From Afifella sp. IM 167 (lineage in GTDB: Bacteria > Pseudomonadota > Alphaproteobacteria > Rhizobiales > Afifellaceae): a DNA stretch of 64,000 nt. Positions 50,808 through 59,304 of this stretch are shown here, in pieces. Made by a program: the position numbers and the translations under genes. Position 1 is the first letter of the stretch. Each line of letters opens with the position of its first letter. The notes beneath the pieces are model-generated. The model was not told the DNA's origin and searched no databases. It worked only from the letters and a program-made list of their open reading frames with translations. The DNA lies in assembly GCF_020144925.1 (NCBI RefSeq), contig NZ_NSLC01000011.1:62001-126000 (forward strand). The letters run 5' to 3'.

Positions 50808-53297
50808 TCAGGCGCGCATCCGCTCGCTTTTCGGATCGTAAAGCGGCTTCAGGCTCGCCTCGGCCGGCACGCGGAGCCCGGCCACCTCGATCTCGTAGGT
50901 CGAGGCGAGCACATCCGCCGCCTTCTCGGCCGGATCGCAGGCGACATAGCCGAGGCCGATCGCGGCGCCGAGATGATGGCCGTAATTGCCGGAGGTGAGA
51001 TAGCCGGCGAGCCTGCCGTCGCGCCAGACGGGCTCGGTGTGGAAGAGGAGCGGGCCAGGATCCTTCAGGCGGAACTGGAGGAGGCGCTTCGAAAGCCCCG
51101 CCTCCTTCTTCGCCAGCACCGCATCGCGACCGATGAAGGGGCCATAGCGGCCTTCGGGCTTACCCGCCTTCACGGCAAAGCCGAGACCGGCTTCCAGCAC
51201 ATGGTCCTCGTCGGTGATGTCGTGGCCGAAATGCCGAAAGGCTTTTTCCATGCGGCAGGAATCGAGGGCGTGCATGCCGCAGAGGCGAAGCCCGCTGCCT
51301 TCGCCCGCCGCCAGGATCGCCTCGAAGGCGTGGCGCGCCATCTCGCTCGGCAGATAGAGCTCCCAGCCGAGTTCGCCGACATAGGAGACGCGGTGGGCGC
51401 GCCCCAGGGCCATGCCGATCGCGGTCTCGCGCATGGTGCCGAAGGGGAACGCCTCGTTGGAGAGGTCGGTATCGAGGACCGGGGCGAGGAGGTCGCGCGC
51501 CTGCGGGCCCATGACGGTGATGCAGGCCTCCGCGCTCGTCACGTCGGTGGCGACGCAGCGCGCCTCCTGCGGGATGTTGCGGCGGAGCCATGCCATGTCG
51601 CGGCCGGCCATCGCCGCGCCGGAGACGACGATGAAGGCGGTCTCCGACAGCCGCGTGACGGTGACGTCCGCCTCGATGCCGCCGCGCGCGTTCAGCCATT
51701 GCGTATAGACGATGCGGCCGGGCTCGACCGCGACGTCGCCGGCGCAGATCTTCTGCAGCACGTCCTCCGCGTCCGGGCCCTCCACCCGGTATTTGGCAAA
51801 GGAGGACATGTCGAAGAGGCCGACGGCCTCGCGCACTGCAAGGTGCTCGCCGGCCGAATGGGCGAACCAGTTCTGCCGGCCCCAGGAATAGCGATATTCG
51901 GCCGTCTCGCCGGCCCGCCGCGCTTCTTCCGGCAGGAACCAGTTGGCGCGCTCCCAGCCGGCCGTCTCGCCGAAGCAGGCGCCGAGTTTTTCCAGCCGGT
52001 CGTGCAGGGGGGAGCGGCGGATGCCGCGCGCGGTCTCAAACTGCCGGTAGGGGAAATGGTCGGCATAAAGGAGGCCGAGCGTTTCGGAGACACGGGCGGC
52101 GAGATAAGCGCGGGTGTTCTGGAAGGGCTGCATGCGGCGGATATCGACATCGGAAAGGTCGAAGGGCGGCTCGCCCGCCTCCATCCATTCGGCAAGCGCC
52201 TTGCCCGCCCCGCCGGCCGACTGGATGCCGACCGAGTTGAAGCCGGCGGCGACATAGAGCCCCGCCACCTCCGGCGTCTCGCCGAGGAGGTAGCGGTCGT
52301 CGGGTGTAAAGCTCTCCGGCCCGTCGAAGAAGGTGTGGATGCCGACCTCGCCGAGCGCCGGGAAGCGCTCCACCGCCATCTCCAGCATGGGCGAGAGATG
52401 GTCGAGATCCGGCGGCAACTGGTCGAAGCTGAAATCTTCCGGAATGCCGCCCAGCGCCCAGGGCCTTGCCACCGGCTCGAAGAAGCCGACGAGGAGCTTG
52501 CCGGCATCCTCCTTGTAGTAGGCGCATTCGTCCGGCACGCGCAGCACCGGCATGTCGCGCGGCAGGCCGGGTATGGCGTCGGTGACGACGTAGAAATGCT
52601 CGCAGGCCTGCAGCGGCACGGCCGTGCCGGCCATCCGGCCGACCTCACGCGCCCACATGCCGGCGCAGTTGGCGACTGTCTCGGACTCGATCGTGCCGGC
52701 CTCGCCGTCCCTTTCCCAGGAGACGCCGCGGACCCTTCCGTCCCTCACGTCGATGCCGGTGACCTTGACGCCTTCCAGGATGCGCGCGCCGAGCTGGCGG
52801 GCGCCCCTGGCGAGGGCCTGGGCGATGTTGGCCGGATCGCCATGCCCGTCCTTCGGCAGATAGACGCCGCCGGTGACGCCCTCATCGGAAAGCTGCGGCA
52901 GGCGGGCCTTCACCTCATCGATGCCGATCTCCTCCACCTCCACGCCGAAGGAGCGAGCCATGGAGGCCTGGCGGCGAAGCTCCTCAAGCCGCTCCGCGCC
53001 GAGCGCCACGGTGACGGAGCCGTTGCGCCGGAAGCCGGTGGAAAGGCCCGTTTCGGCCTCCAGGGCGCCGTAGAGCTCCTGCGAGTAGCGGGCGAGGCGC
53101 GTCATGTTCTGCGTGGCGCGCAGCTGCGCGATCAGGCCGGCTGCGTGCCAGGTGGTGCCGCAGGTGAGCTGGCGCCGCTCCAGAAGAACGATGTCGCGCC
53201 AGCCGAGATGGGCGAGGTGATAGGCGAGCGAGCAGCCGATGACCCCCCCACCGATGATGACGGCACGCGCCTTCTCGGGGACGGAGGCTTCGGCCAT
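50808..53297 (-). CDS. FAD-dependent oxidoreductase with GcvT domains (sarcosine/dimethylglycine dehydrogenase type)
   Basis: It is 829 residues. An N-terminal DAO-type FAD domain begins with VIIGGGVIGCSLAYHLA (glycines 16-18 and 21). CGTTWHAAGL places H51 at the position used for covalent flavin attachment in dimethylglycine and sarcosine dehydrogenases. A linker FAO domain (about 375-430) is followed by a C-terminal aminomethyltransferase (GcvT) pair (about 440-820), which moves the released one-carbon unit to tetrahydrofolate. Substrate could be sarcosine, dimethylglycine or another N-methyl amino acid. It is encoded 30 bases downstream of alanine dehydrogenase on the same strand, suggesting an operon for small amino compounds. 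Confidence 0.9.
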   Translation of the reverse strand: MAEASVPEKARAVIIGGGVIGCSLAYHLAHLGWRDIVLLERRQLTCGTTWHAAGLIAQLRATQNMTRLARYSQELYGALEAETGLSTGFRRNGSVTVALGAERLEELRRQASMARSFGVEVEEIGIDEVKARLPQLSDEGVTGGVYLPKDGHGDPANIAQALARGARQLGARILEGVKVTGIDVRDGRVRGVSWERDGEAGTIESETVANCAGMWAREVGRMAGTAVPLQACEHFYVVTDAIPGLPRDMPVLRVPDECAYYKEDAGKLLVGFFEPVARPWALGGIPEDFSFDQLPPDLDHLSPMLEMAVERFPALGEVGIHTFFDGPESFTPDDRYLLGETPEVAGLYVAAGFNSVGIQSAGGAGKALAEWMEAGEPPFDLSDVDIRRMQPFQNTRAYLAARVSETLGLLYADHFPYRQFETARGIRRSPLHDRLEKLGACFGETAGWERANWFLPEEARRAGETAEYRYSWGRQNWFAHSAGEHLAVREAVGLFDMSSFAKYRVEGPDAEDVLQKICAGDVAVEPGRIVYTQWLNARGGIEADVTVTRLSETAFIVVSGAAMAGRDMAWLRRNIPQEARCVATDVTSAEACITVMGPQARDLLAPVLDTDLSNEAFPFGTMRETAIGMALGRAHRVSYVGELGWELYLPSEMARHAFEAILAAGEGSGLRLCGMHALDSCRMEKAFRHFGHDITDEDHVLEAGLGFAVKAGKPEGRYGPFIGRDAVLAKKEAGLSKRLLQFRLKDPGPLLFHTEPVWRDGRLAGYLTSGNYGHHLGAAIGLGYVACDPAEKAADVLASTYEIEVAGLRVPAEASLKPLYDPKSERMRA

Positions 53298-53327
53298 CGC
53301 CTTTCTCCTCGATCAGGATTCGTCCCC

Positions 53328-54449
53328 TCAGGCCGCCAGGACTTCCCGGAGCGGCCGGTAGGGCAGGTCGGGCAGCGCCTCGTGCACCGCCGCGTGGGTG
53401 ATCTGGCCGGCATGCACGTTGAGCCCGGCGGCGAGATGCGGGTCCGCCTTCAGCGCCGCCTCCCAGCCCATGTCGGCGAGCTGCATGACGAAAGGCAAGG
53501 TGGCGTTGTTGAGCGCCTCCGCCGAAGTGCGCGGCACGGCGCCCGGCATGTTGGCGACGCAGTAATGGGTGACATCGTCGACCTTGAAGACCGGGTCGTC
53601 ATGCGTGGTCGGGCGGGACGTCTCGAAGCAGCCGCCCTGGTCGATCGCGACGTCGACGACGACCGAGCCCGGCTTCATCGTGGCGATCATCTCGCGGCTG
53701 ACGAGCTTGGGCGCGGCCGCGCCCGGAATGAGAACGCCGCCGATAATGAGGTCCGCCTGGGCGACATGGCGCTCGACCGAATCCTGGGTGGAGAAGACCG
53801 TGTTGAGGGAGCGGCCGAACTGCGTCCACAGGCGGCGGAGCGCGTCGTTGGAGCGATCGAGGACCCACACCTCCGCGCCCATGCCGATGGCGATATGCGC
53901 GGCATGCGTGCCGACGGTGCCGCCGCCGAGGACGACCACCTTGGCCGGATCGACGCCCGGCACGCCGCCGAGGAGGACGCCGAGGCCTCCATGGGCGCGC
54001 TCCAGATAATAGGCGCCCGCCTGGATCGACATGCGGCCCGCGACTTCCGACATCGGCGTCAGCAGCGGCAGGCCGCCGAAGCGGCTCGTCACCGTCTCGT
54101 AGGCGATGGCGGTGGCGCCGGAGGCGACGAGCTCCTTCGCCTGCGGCGCATCCGGGGCGAGATGGAGATACGTGAAGAGCACCTGGCCCTCGCGCAGGCG
54201 GGCACGCTCCACCGCCTGGGGCTCCTTCACCTTCACGATCATCTCGGCGCGGGCGAAGACCTCATCCGCGTCCGGCAGGATGGTGGCGCCGGACTGCTCG
54301 TAATCCTCGTCCGGGCGGCCGATACCGAGGCCGGCGCCCGTCTCCACGAAGACCTCGTGACCATGGGCCGCCAGGTCGCGAACCGACGCCGGGGTGAGCC
54401 CTACCCGATGTTCCGAGGGCTTGATCTCCTTCGGCACTCCGATACGCAT
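53328..54449 (-). CDS. ald: Alanine dehydrogenase
   Basis: It is 373 residues, the usual length, and catalyses L-alanine + NAD+ to pyruvate, ammonia and NADH. It has MRIGVPKEIKPSEHRVGLTP at the start (substrate Arg and Lys), LFTYLHLAPD with catalytic His near 96, the NAD-binding VVLGGGTVGTHAAHIAIGMGAEVWVLD near 172-198 and VDVAIDQGGCFETS near 265. ATG 54449 is used because the four-codon upstream extension is not part of the family. It is divergently associated with a MocR regulator that also faces a taurine-type ABC operon, an arrangement known from taurine catabolism where alanine is the transamination product. Confidence 0.95.
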   Translation of the reverse strand: MRIGVPKEIKPSEHRVGLTPASVRDLAAHGHEVFVETGAGLGIGRPDEDYEQSGATILPDADEVFARAEMIVKVKEPQAVERARLREGQVLFTYLHLAPDAPQAKELVASGATAIAYETVTSRFGGLPLLTPMSEVAGRMSIQAGAYYLERAHGGLGVLLGGVPGVDPAKVVVLGGGTVGTHAAHIAIGMGAEVWVLDRSNDALRRLWTQFGRSLNTVFSTQDSVERHVAQADLIIGGVLIPGAAAPKLVSREMIATMKPGSVVVDVAIDQGGCFETSRPTTHDDPVFKVDDVTHYCVANMPGAVPRTSAEALNNATLPFVMQLADMGWEAALKADPHLAAGLNVHAGQITHAAVHEALPDLPYRPLREVLAA

Positions 54450-54552
54450 TTGTCTCTCCATCTTGGGGAAAGCGGCACGATATGATGGGGTGGCTGCGCC
54501 GATAGGGCCAGAGCCCGATCTCGCCTTGGCTCAGAGCGCCCGCCGGCCTGGC

Positions 54553-56058
54553 TCAGGCCGCGAGAGGGCGCAGCCTGGCAACGGCGCGGGCGAGAGCGCG
54601 CACGCCGTCCTCGATGCGCCGGCTCTCGATGGAGGTGACACCCATGCGGAAGGTGTTGCCGGCCATGCGCGGATCTGCATGGAAGACCCGGCCGGGCTCC
54701 ACGATGACGCTTTCGGCGCGCGCCGCCTCCACCAGCGCGGTCGCATCGAAGCCGGGCGGGCCGCGCAGCCAGAGCGAGGTGCCGGCGCGCGCTCCGCCCT
54801 GGTCGAATTCGGGCAGGTGGCGCGAGAGCGCCTCGCGCAGCTTCTCGCGCTTTTCACAGATGGACGCGGAAAGGCGCCGAATGAGCGCGTCGTGATGGCC
54901 GAGGGAGAGAAACAGCGCCACGGCACGCTGGTTGTTCGCAGGCGGGTGGCGCAGCATCAGGCGGCGCAGGCGCCGCAGCTCGGCGATGAGGGCGGCGTCT
55001 CCGACCAGGTAGCCGAGGCGCAGGCCCGGCGCGAGCGTCTTCGACAGGGAGCCGACGAAGACGACGCGCCCCTCCGTGTCGAGGCTCTTCAGCGCCGGCA
55101 GGTTGCCCCCCTCCTCCATGTCCTCCAGAAGCTGGCTGTCGTAATCGTCCTCGATGATGAGGCCGTCGCGCTCGGCGGCCCAGGCGAGCAGAGCCTCGCG
55201 GCGGGCGATCGGCAGGCGCGCGGCCGTCGGGCATTGGTGGCTCGGCGTGCAGAAGACGATCCGGCAATCCTCCGGGATCGCCTCGGGGTCGATGCCCTTG
55301 CAGTCGACCGGCACCGGCCTCACCGCATCGGTATGCAAGCCGAAGATGTGGCGGGCGTCGGGATAGCCCGGGTCCTCCATCGCCACTGCCCTGCCCTTGC
55401 GCATCAGCAGGGCGGCGAGGAGATAAAGGCCGTTCTGGGCGCCGAGGGTGACGACCACCTCGTCGGAGCGGGCGAATATCCCGCGCCGCGGCAACAGGCG
55501 GGTGCGGATCTGTTCGATCAGGAGCGGATCGTCCTGATCCATCATGTCGGCCGCCCAGTCGTAGATTTCGCGCACGCCGAGCGCCATGCGGGCGCATTCG
55601 CGCCAGTCGTTGGTGGGGAAGAGCGAGGGATCGAACTGCCCATAGACGAAAGGATAACGGTAGGTGAGCCAGTCCTGCGGCTTCTGCACGGCCTCCAGTT
55701 TCTTCAGCCGCGGCTCGACCAGCGAGGACCAGTCCGGCCCCGGCCGGGCGCGGTGGGGCTCGGCCTCCGCCTGCGCGGAAAAGGACGGTAGGGCGTCGAG
55801 ATTGACGAAATGGCCCTGGCGCTCGCGGGCGATCAGAAACCCCTGGTCGACGAGGTGCTGGTAGGCGAGCACCACCGTGCCGCGGGCAACGTTGATATGG
55901 CGGGCGAGCGTGCGGCAGGAGGGAAGCGGCTGGCCGGCCGGGATCTGGCCGTTGAGGATGGCGGCGACGACGGTCTGGCGGATCTGCGACTGCAGCGTCT
56001 GGCCGCTGTCGACCGACATGCGAAAGAGGCCCGTCCACATGGCGCTGTCGCTGCGCAT
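54553..56058 (-). CDS. MocR-family regulator (GntR winged helix fused to an aminotransferase domain), TauR-like
   Basis: It is 501 residues. The winged helix is at about 20-88 (AGQPLPSCRTLARHINVARG is the recognition part). A class I aminotransferase-like domain follows, with PLP lysine K340 in GSLSKTLAPGLRLGYL, the Asp of IIEDDYDSQ (302-310) and EDPGYPDARHIF near 228. ATG 56058 is chosen over upstream in-frame codons because AGGAGG precedes it and MocR proteins start about here. The divergent control region holds repeated CTTGGCCCAA-like boxes, as expected of MocR operators. It probably senses an amino compound through PLP and activates the taurine-type transporter and ald. Whether the effector is taurine, hypotaurine or another omega-amine is open. 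Confidence 0.9.
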   Translation of the reverse strand: MRSDSAMWTGLFRMSVDSGQTLQSQIRQTVVAAILNGQIPAGQPLPSCRTLARHINVARGTVVLAYQHLVDQGFLIARERQGHFVNLDALPSFSAQAEAEPHRARPGPDWSSLVEPRLKKLEAVQKPQDWLTYRYPFVYGQFDPSLFPTNDWRECARMALGVREIYDWAADMMDQDDPLLIEQIRTRLLPRRGIFARSDEVVVTLGAQNGLYLLAALLMRKGRAVAMEDPGYPDARHIFGLHTDAVRPVPVDCKGIDPEAIPEDCRIVFCTPSHQCPTAARLPIARREALLAWAAERDGLIIEDDYDSQLLEDMEEGGNLPALKSLDTEGRVVFVGSLSKTLAPGLRLGYLVGDAALIAELRRLRRLMLRHPPANNQRAVALFLSLGHHDALIRRLSASICEKREKLREALSRHLPEFDQGGARAGTSLWLRGPPGFDATALVEAARAESVIVEPGRVFHADPRMAGNTFRMGVTSIESRRIEDGVRALARAVARLRPLAA

Positions 56059-56362
56059 GTTCGTCTCGCCAACCTCCTGAAATTTCGCCGCGCAAAGTTT
56101 GCACGGCGCGCGGAACAGGGCAAGTCGTGGGCCAAGATTTTGAGCCAAGGAACGGCAGGAGACGTGACGTAAGGTTGCCTTGGCCCAACGAGGTGGTAGC
56201 ATCTGGTCCTAACGGCGAACCGCACCTTCGGGCCGGCTTGGCGTCTGCGTTCGCCAGAAGAATGCGCCGTCAGAGCGCAAAGGGTCGCTCACAGAGCGAA
56301 CGCGGCCAAGAACGAGCAGGCCCGCAAGGGTACACCGGCCACTCAGCCGAAGGGGAACACAC
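56059..56362. promoter_or_regulatory. MocR/TauR divergent control region with repeated boxes
   Basis: This 304-base gap has no gene. Four related 10-mers occur. CTTGGCTCAA (56149-56140) and CTTGGCCCAC (56136-56127) lie on the minus strand, and CTTGGCCCAA (56179-56188) and CTGGTCCTAA (56203-56212) lie on the plus strand. The last resembles the CTGGACTTAA direct repeat reported for Rhodobacter TauR. On each strand the copies are direct repeats, spaced 13 and 24 bases apart, the usual MocR layout. AAGGGGAA before ATG 56363 serves as ribosome site. The stretch 56215-56340 shows nothing else recognisable. Confidence 0.55.
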
Positions 56363-57361
56363 ATGAAAACCAGATTCCTACGCCTTGCCCTCGCCGCCAG
56401 CCTGGCGGCCGGCAGCGCGCTGGCGGGCAGCCTCGCCGCCGCGCAGGACAAGCCCGACAAGGTAACCGTCGCCTACTTCCTGGAATGGCCGACCGCCAAC
56501 CAGGTGGCGCAGGTCAACGACACGTATTCTGAGAAGCTCGGCGTGCCGGTCGAGTGGCGCTCCTTCGGCAACGGCAACGAGATGACCCAGGCGATGGTCT
56601 CCGGCGATGTCGACATCGCCTATTCGCAGGGCTTCGTGCCGTTCATCGTCGGCGTCTCCAGCAACGCCCCGATCAAGCTCGTCGGCATCGCCGTCACCTA
56701 TGCCGAAAACGACCTTTGCGTGGTGCGCGACGATGCCGGCATTACCCAGGAGAACGCCAAGGAGACGCTGCCGGGCAAGAAGGTGGCGACGCCGATCGGC
56801 AACGTCACCCACTACAAGCTCCTGAAGACGATGGAGACGCTGGGCGTCGATTCCTCCAAGGTCGACCTCGTGCAGATGAACCCGGCCGACGCGGCCGTGG
56901 CGCTGGTGCGCGGCGACGTGCCGATGGCCTGCGCCTTCGGTGGCGCGCTCAACCGCATGAAGGAAGTCGGCCATCCGCTGATGACCGGCGCCGAGCAGGA
57001 GAAGGCCGGCATCAACACCTTCGACGTCATCTCCGTGCGCGACGCGTTCGCCGAGAAGTATCCGGACCTCGTCAAGGAGTTCCTCGCCGTGACGGCCGAC
57101 GCGAATGCCGGCTACGAGAAGAACCCGGACGAGTACTACCCGACCATCTCCAAGGCGGCCGGCATGGACCTCGACGCCACCAAGGACATGCTGGCGAATT
57201 TCGGCTTCCCCTCCCCCGAGGCCCAGAAGGGCAAGAACTGGCTCGGCGGCGGCGTGCAGGACATGGCCAAGGGCGTCGCCGACGTGATGGTCAGCGCCGG
57301 CGGAATGGAAAAGGCGCTCGACGACTACTCGCAGTTCGTCGATCCGAGCTACCTGCCCTGA
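56363..57361 (+). CDS. tauA: Taurine-type ABC transporter substrate-binding protein
   Basis: It is 332 residues. The signal peptide is about 1-28 (LALAASLAAGSALAGSLAAAQ). The mature protein has VTVAYFLEWPTANQVAQ near 35-50 and VEWRSFGNGNEMTQAMVSGDVDIAYSQGFVPFIVGVS near 65-100, the pattern of alphaproteobacterial TauA/SsuA-like binding proteins. It is the first gene of a three-gene ABC operon divergent from a MocR regulator. Taurine or a related sulfonate or omega-amino acid is the presumed ligand. No xsc or sulfonate-cleaving gene is in the window. Confidence 0.88.
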   Translation: MKTRFLRLALAASLAAGSALAGSLAAAQDKPDKVTVAYFLEWPTANQVAQVNDTYSEKLGVPVEWRSFGNGNEMTQAMVSGDVDIAYSQGFVPFIVGVSSNAPIKLVGIAVTYAENDLCVVRDDAGITQENAKETLPGKKVATPIGNVTHYKLLKTMETLGVDSSKVDLVQMNPADAAVALVRGDVPMACAFGGALNRMKEVGHPLMTGAEQEKAGINTFDVISVRDAFAEKYPDLVKEFLAVTADANAGYEKNPDEYYPTISKAAGMDLDATKDMLANFGFPSPEAQKGKNWLGGGVQDMAKGVADVMVSAGGMEKALDDYSQFVDPSYLP

Positions 57362-57370
57362 GCGAGCTTC

Positions 57371-57394
57371 GGGCGGCCGGGATTTCGGCCGCCC
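57371..57394 (+). other. Intercistronic hairpin after tauA
   Basis: There is a perfect 9-bp stem, GGGCGGCCG with CGGCCGCCC, and a 6-base loop, ten bases after the stop and 35 bases before the ATPase start. No T-run follows. It parallels the hairpins after three other binding-protein genes in the window. Confidence 0.6.
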
Positions 57395-57429
57395 GTTCCG
57401 CAACCGCCACTCAACAGGGAGCCGCCCGC

Positions 57430-58236
57430 ATGGACGGACTTCGGATCGAAAACCTCTCCATGGTTTTCACCCTGCCGAACGGCGGCTCGATCCAGGCACT
57501 GAAAGACGTCTCGCTCGACCTCAAGAACGGCGAGCTGATGTCGGTGCTCGGGCCTTCCGGATGCGGCAAGACCACCCTTCTCAACATCGTCGCCGGCTTT
57601 CTGGCGCCAACGGCCGGACGCGTGGAGCTCAACGGCCATGCGGTGAAGGGCCCCGACGCGGAACGCGGCATGGTCTTCCAGCAGGGAGCGCTCTTCGAAT
57701 GGCTCTCGGTGGAGCGCAACGTCGCCTTCGGCCCGAACATGGCCGGCAAGCCCGCCAAGGAAACGCGCCAGAAGGTGGAACACCTCCTGGAGGTGACGGG
57801 CCTGCGCGGCTTCGGCGACAAGCCGGTCTACCAGCTCTCCGGCGGCATGCAGCAGCGCGTGGCGCTCGCAAGGTGCCTCGCCAACGAACCGGACCTCATC
57901 CTGATGGACGAGCCGCTCGGGGCGCTCGACGCGCTGACGCGCGAGAAGATGCAGGGGCTGGTGCTGCGGCTGTGGAAGGAGACCGGCAAGACGATCATCC
58001 TCATCACCCATTCGGTGGAAGAGGCGCTCTTCCTCGGCGAGCGGCTGGTAGTGATGGCGCCCCGGCCCGGCCGTATCCACAAGACCTACGAATTGCCCTT
58101 CGCCGACCGCGGGCTGGAAGAGAGCCCGCGCGCGATCAAGGCGAGCCAGGAATTCATCGACGTGCGCGAGGAGGTCCTCTCCATGATCTGGGAGATGGAG
58201 GAGGAGATCATGGGCAGGGCCGACGCAGACGGCTGA
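57430..58236 (+). CDS. tauB: Taurine/nitrate-type ABC transporter ATP-binding protein
   Basis: This 268-residue, single ABC domain has Walker A GPSGCGKTT (41-49), Q-loop in MVFQQGALFEWLSV, signature LSGGMQQRV near 140, Walker B LILMDEPLGALD near 160 and H-loop IILITHSVEEALFLGERL near 192. It belongs to the nitrate/sulfonate/taurine (SsuB/TauB) family. ATG 57430 is set by the end of the upstream hairpin region and the family start. The permease follows 16 bases downstream. Confidence 0.93.
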   Translation: MDGLRIENLSMVFTLPNGGSIQALKDVSLDLKNGELMSVLGPSGCGKTTLLNIVAGFLAPTAGRVELNGHAVKGPDAERGMVFQQGALFEWLSVERNVAFGPNMAGKPAKETRQKVEHLLEVTGLRGFGDKPVYQLSGGMQQRVALARCLANEPDLILMDEPLGALDALTREKMQGLVLRLWKETGKTIILITHSVEEALFLGERLVVMAPRPGRIHKTYELPFADRGLEESPRAIKASQEFIDVREEVLSMIWEMEEEIMGRADADG

Positions 58237-58252
58237 CAGGAAGGCGAAGACG

Positions 58253-59188
58253 ATGACCGACCAGGTTGAGACAGAGGCGCCGCCCGAAAAGGAAGAGCGC
58301 GAGGTCGCCGCGAAGCTCTCCGAACAGGCCTCGGCCGGGCCTTCGGGGCTCGCCGTGTGGCTCGGCATCGCCGACAACACCTTCACCCGCCAGAAGACGG
58401 TGAAGTTCGGCGACGCCTCGGCCGTCAATTCCGGCCGGCTCTATTCCATCATCACCGTCGTGGCGGTGTTCTCGCTATGGTGGCTCGCCACCAATCTCGG
58501 CTGGGTGAAGCCGATCTTCTGGCCCTCGCTCGGCATGGTGGGAGAGCGCCTCGGCAAGCTCCTCTCGGACGGCTTCCGCAACTACACGCTCTGGGAGCAT
58601 GTGTGGATCAGCGTCTACCGCGTGCTCTTCGGCGTCTTCCTCGGCGGGCTGGTCGGCGTCCCGCTCGGCTTTGCCATGGGGCTCTCCTCGCTGGCGCGCG
58701 GCATCTTCGATCCGATCGTGGAGTTCATGCGGCCGATCCCGCCGCTGGCGCTCATCCCGCTCATCATCCTGTGGTTCGGCATCGACGAGACGGCGAAGAT
58801 CTCGCTCCTCTTCCTCGCCTCGCTGTTCATCATGACGATCGCGGCGCGATCGGGCGTCTCTTCGGTGCGCATCAACAAGGTGCACGCGGCCTATTCGCTC
58901 GGCGCCTCCAAGCTGCAGGTGCTGCGCCACGTCATCCTGCCCAACGCCCTGCCGGAGATCTTCACCGGCCTGAGGACCGCTATGGGCGTGTGCTGGGGCA
59001 CGGTGGTTGCCGCCGAGCTCGTCGCCGCCGACCGCGGCGTCGGCTCCATGATCATGATCGCCAAGAACTTTCTCCAGACCGACACGGTGGTCATCGGCAT
59101 CATCATCATCGGCCTGATCGGCTACGGCATCGAACTGATCATGCGGCTCCTGGAGAGCTGGCTCGTGCCCTGGAAGGGCAAGGCCTAA
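58253..59188 (+). CDS. tauC: Taurine/sulfonate-type ABC transporter permease
   Basis: It is 311 residues. A hydrophilic N-terminus of about 60 residues, longer than in E. coli TauC, precedes six hydrophobic segments. The coupling motif INKVHAAYSLGASKLQVLRHVILPNALPEIFTGLR near 205-240 is the EAA-type loop, and CWGTVVAAELVAADRGVGSMI near 245 is typical of TauC/SsuC. It is the last gene of the ABC operon. A nucleotidyl cyclase gene begins 116 bases further on and is probably separate. Confidence 0.93.
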   Translation: MTDQVETEAPPEKEEREVAAKLSEQASAGPSGLAVWLGIADNTFTRQKTVKFGDASAVNSGRLYSIITVVAVFSLWWLATNLGWVKPIFWPSLGMVGERLGKLLSDGFRNYTLWEHVWISVYRVLFGVFLGGLVGVPLGFAMGLSSLARGIFDPIVEFMRPIPPLALIPLIILWFGIDETAKISLLFLASLFIMTIAARSGVSSVRINKVHAAYSLGASKLQVLRHVILPNALPEIFTGLRTAMGVCWGTVVAAELVAADRGVGSMIMIAKNFLQTDTVVIGIIIIGLIGYGIELIMRLLESWLVPWKGKA

Positions 59189-59304
59189 CAAAAGCCAGCG
59201 GCGGGTGCGGGCGCCCGCCGCGAGGCTCCTCTTTTCCCGCCCCTTTGTTCCGGCCGATCGCATCCCCACCTTGTGAAGGCAGCGGAGGCGCCAGGGGCGA
59301 GGCC

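Noticed and set aside
50973-54485. A 1170-codon plus-strand open frame opposite the FAD-GcvT and alanine dehydrogenase genes
   Set aside because: It has shadow composition (Arg, Gly, Asp, His), no motif, and both genes on the other strand show intact cofactor and catalytic residues.
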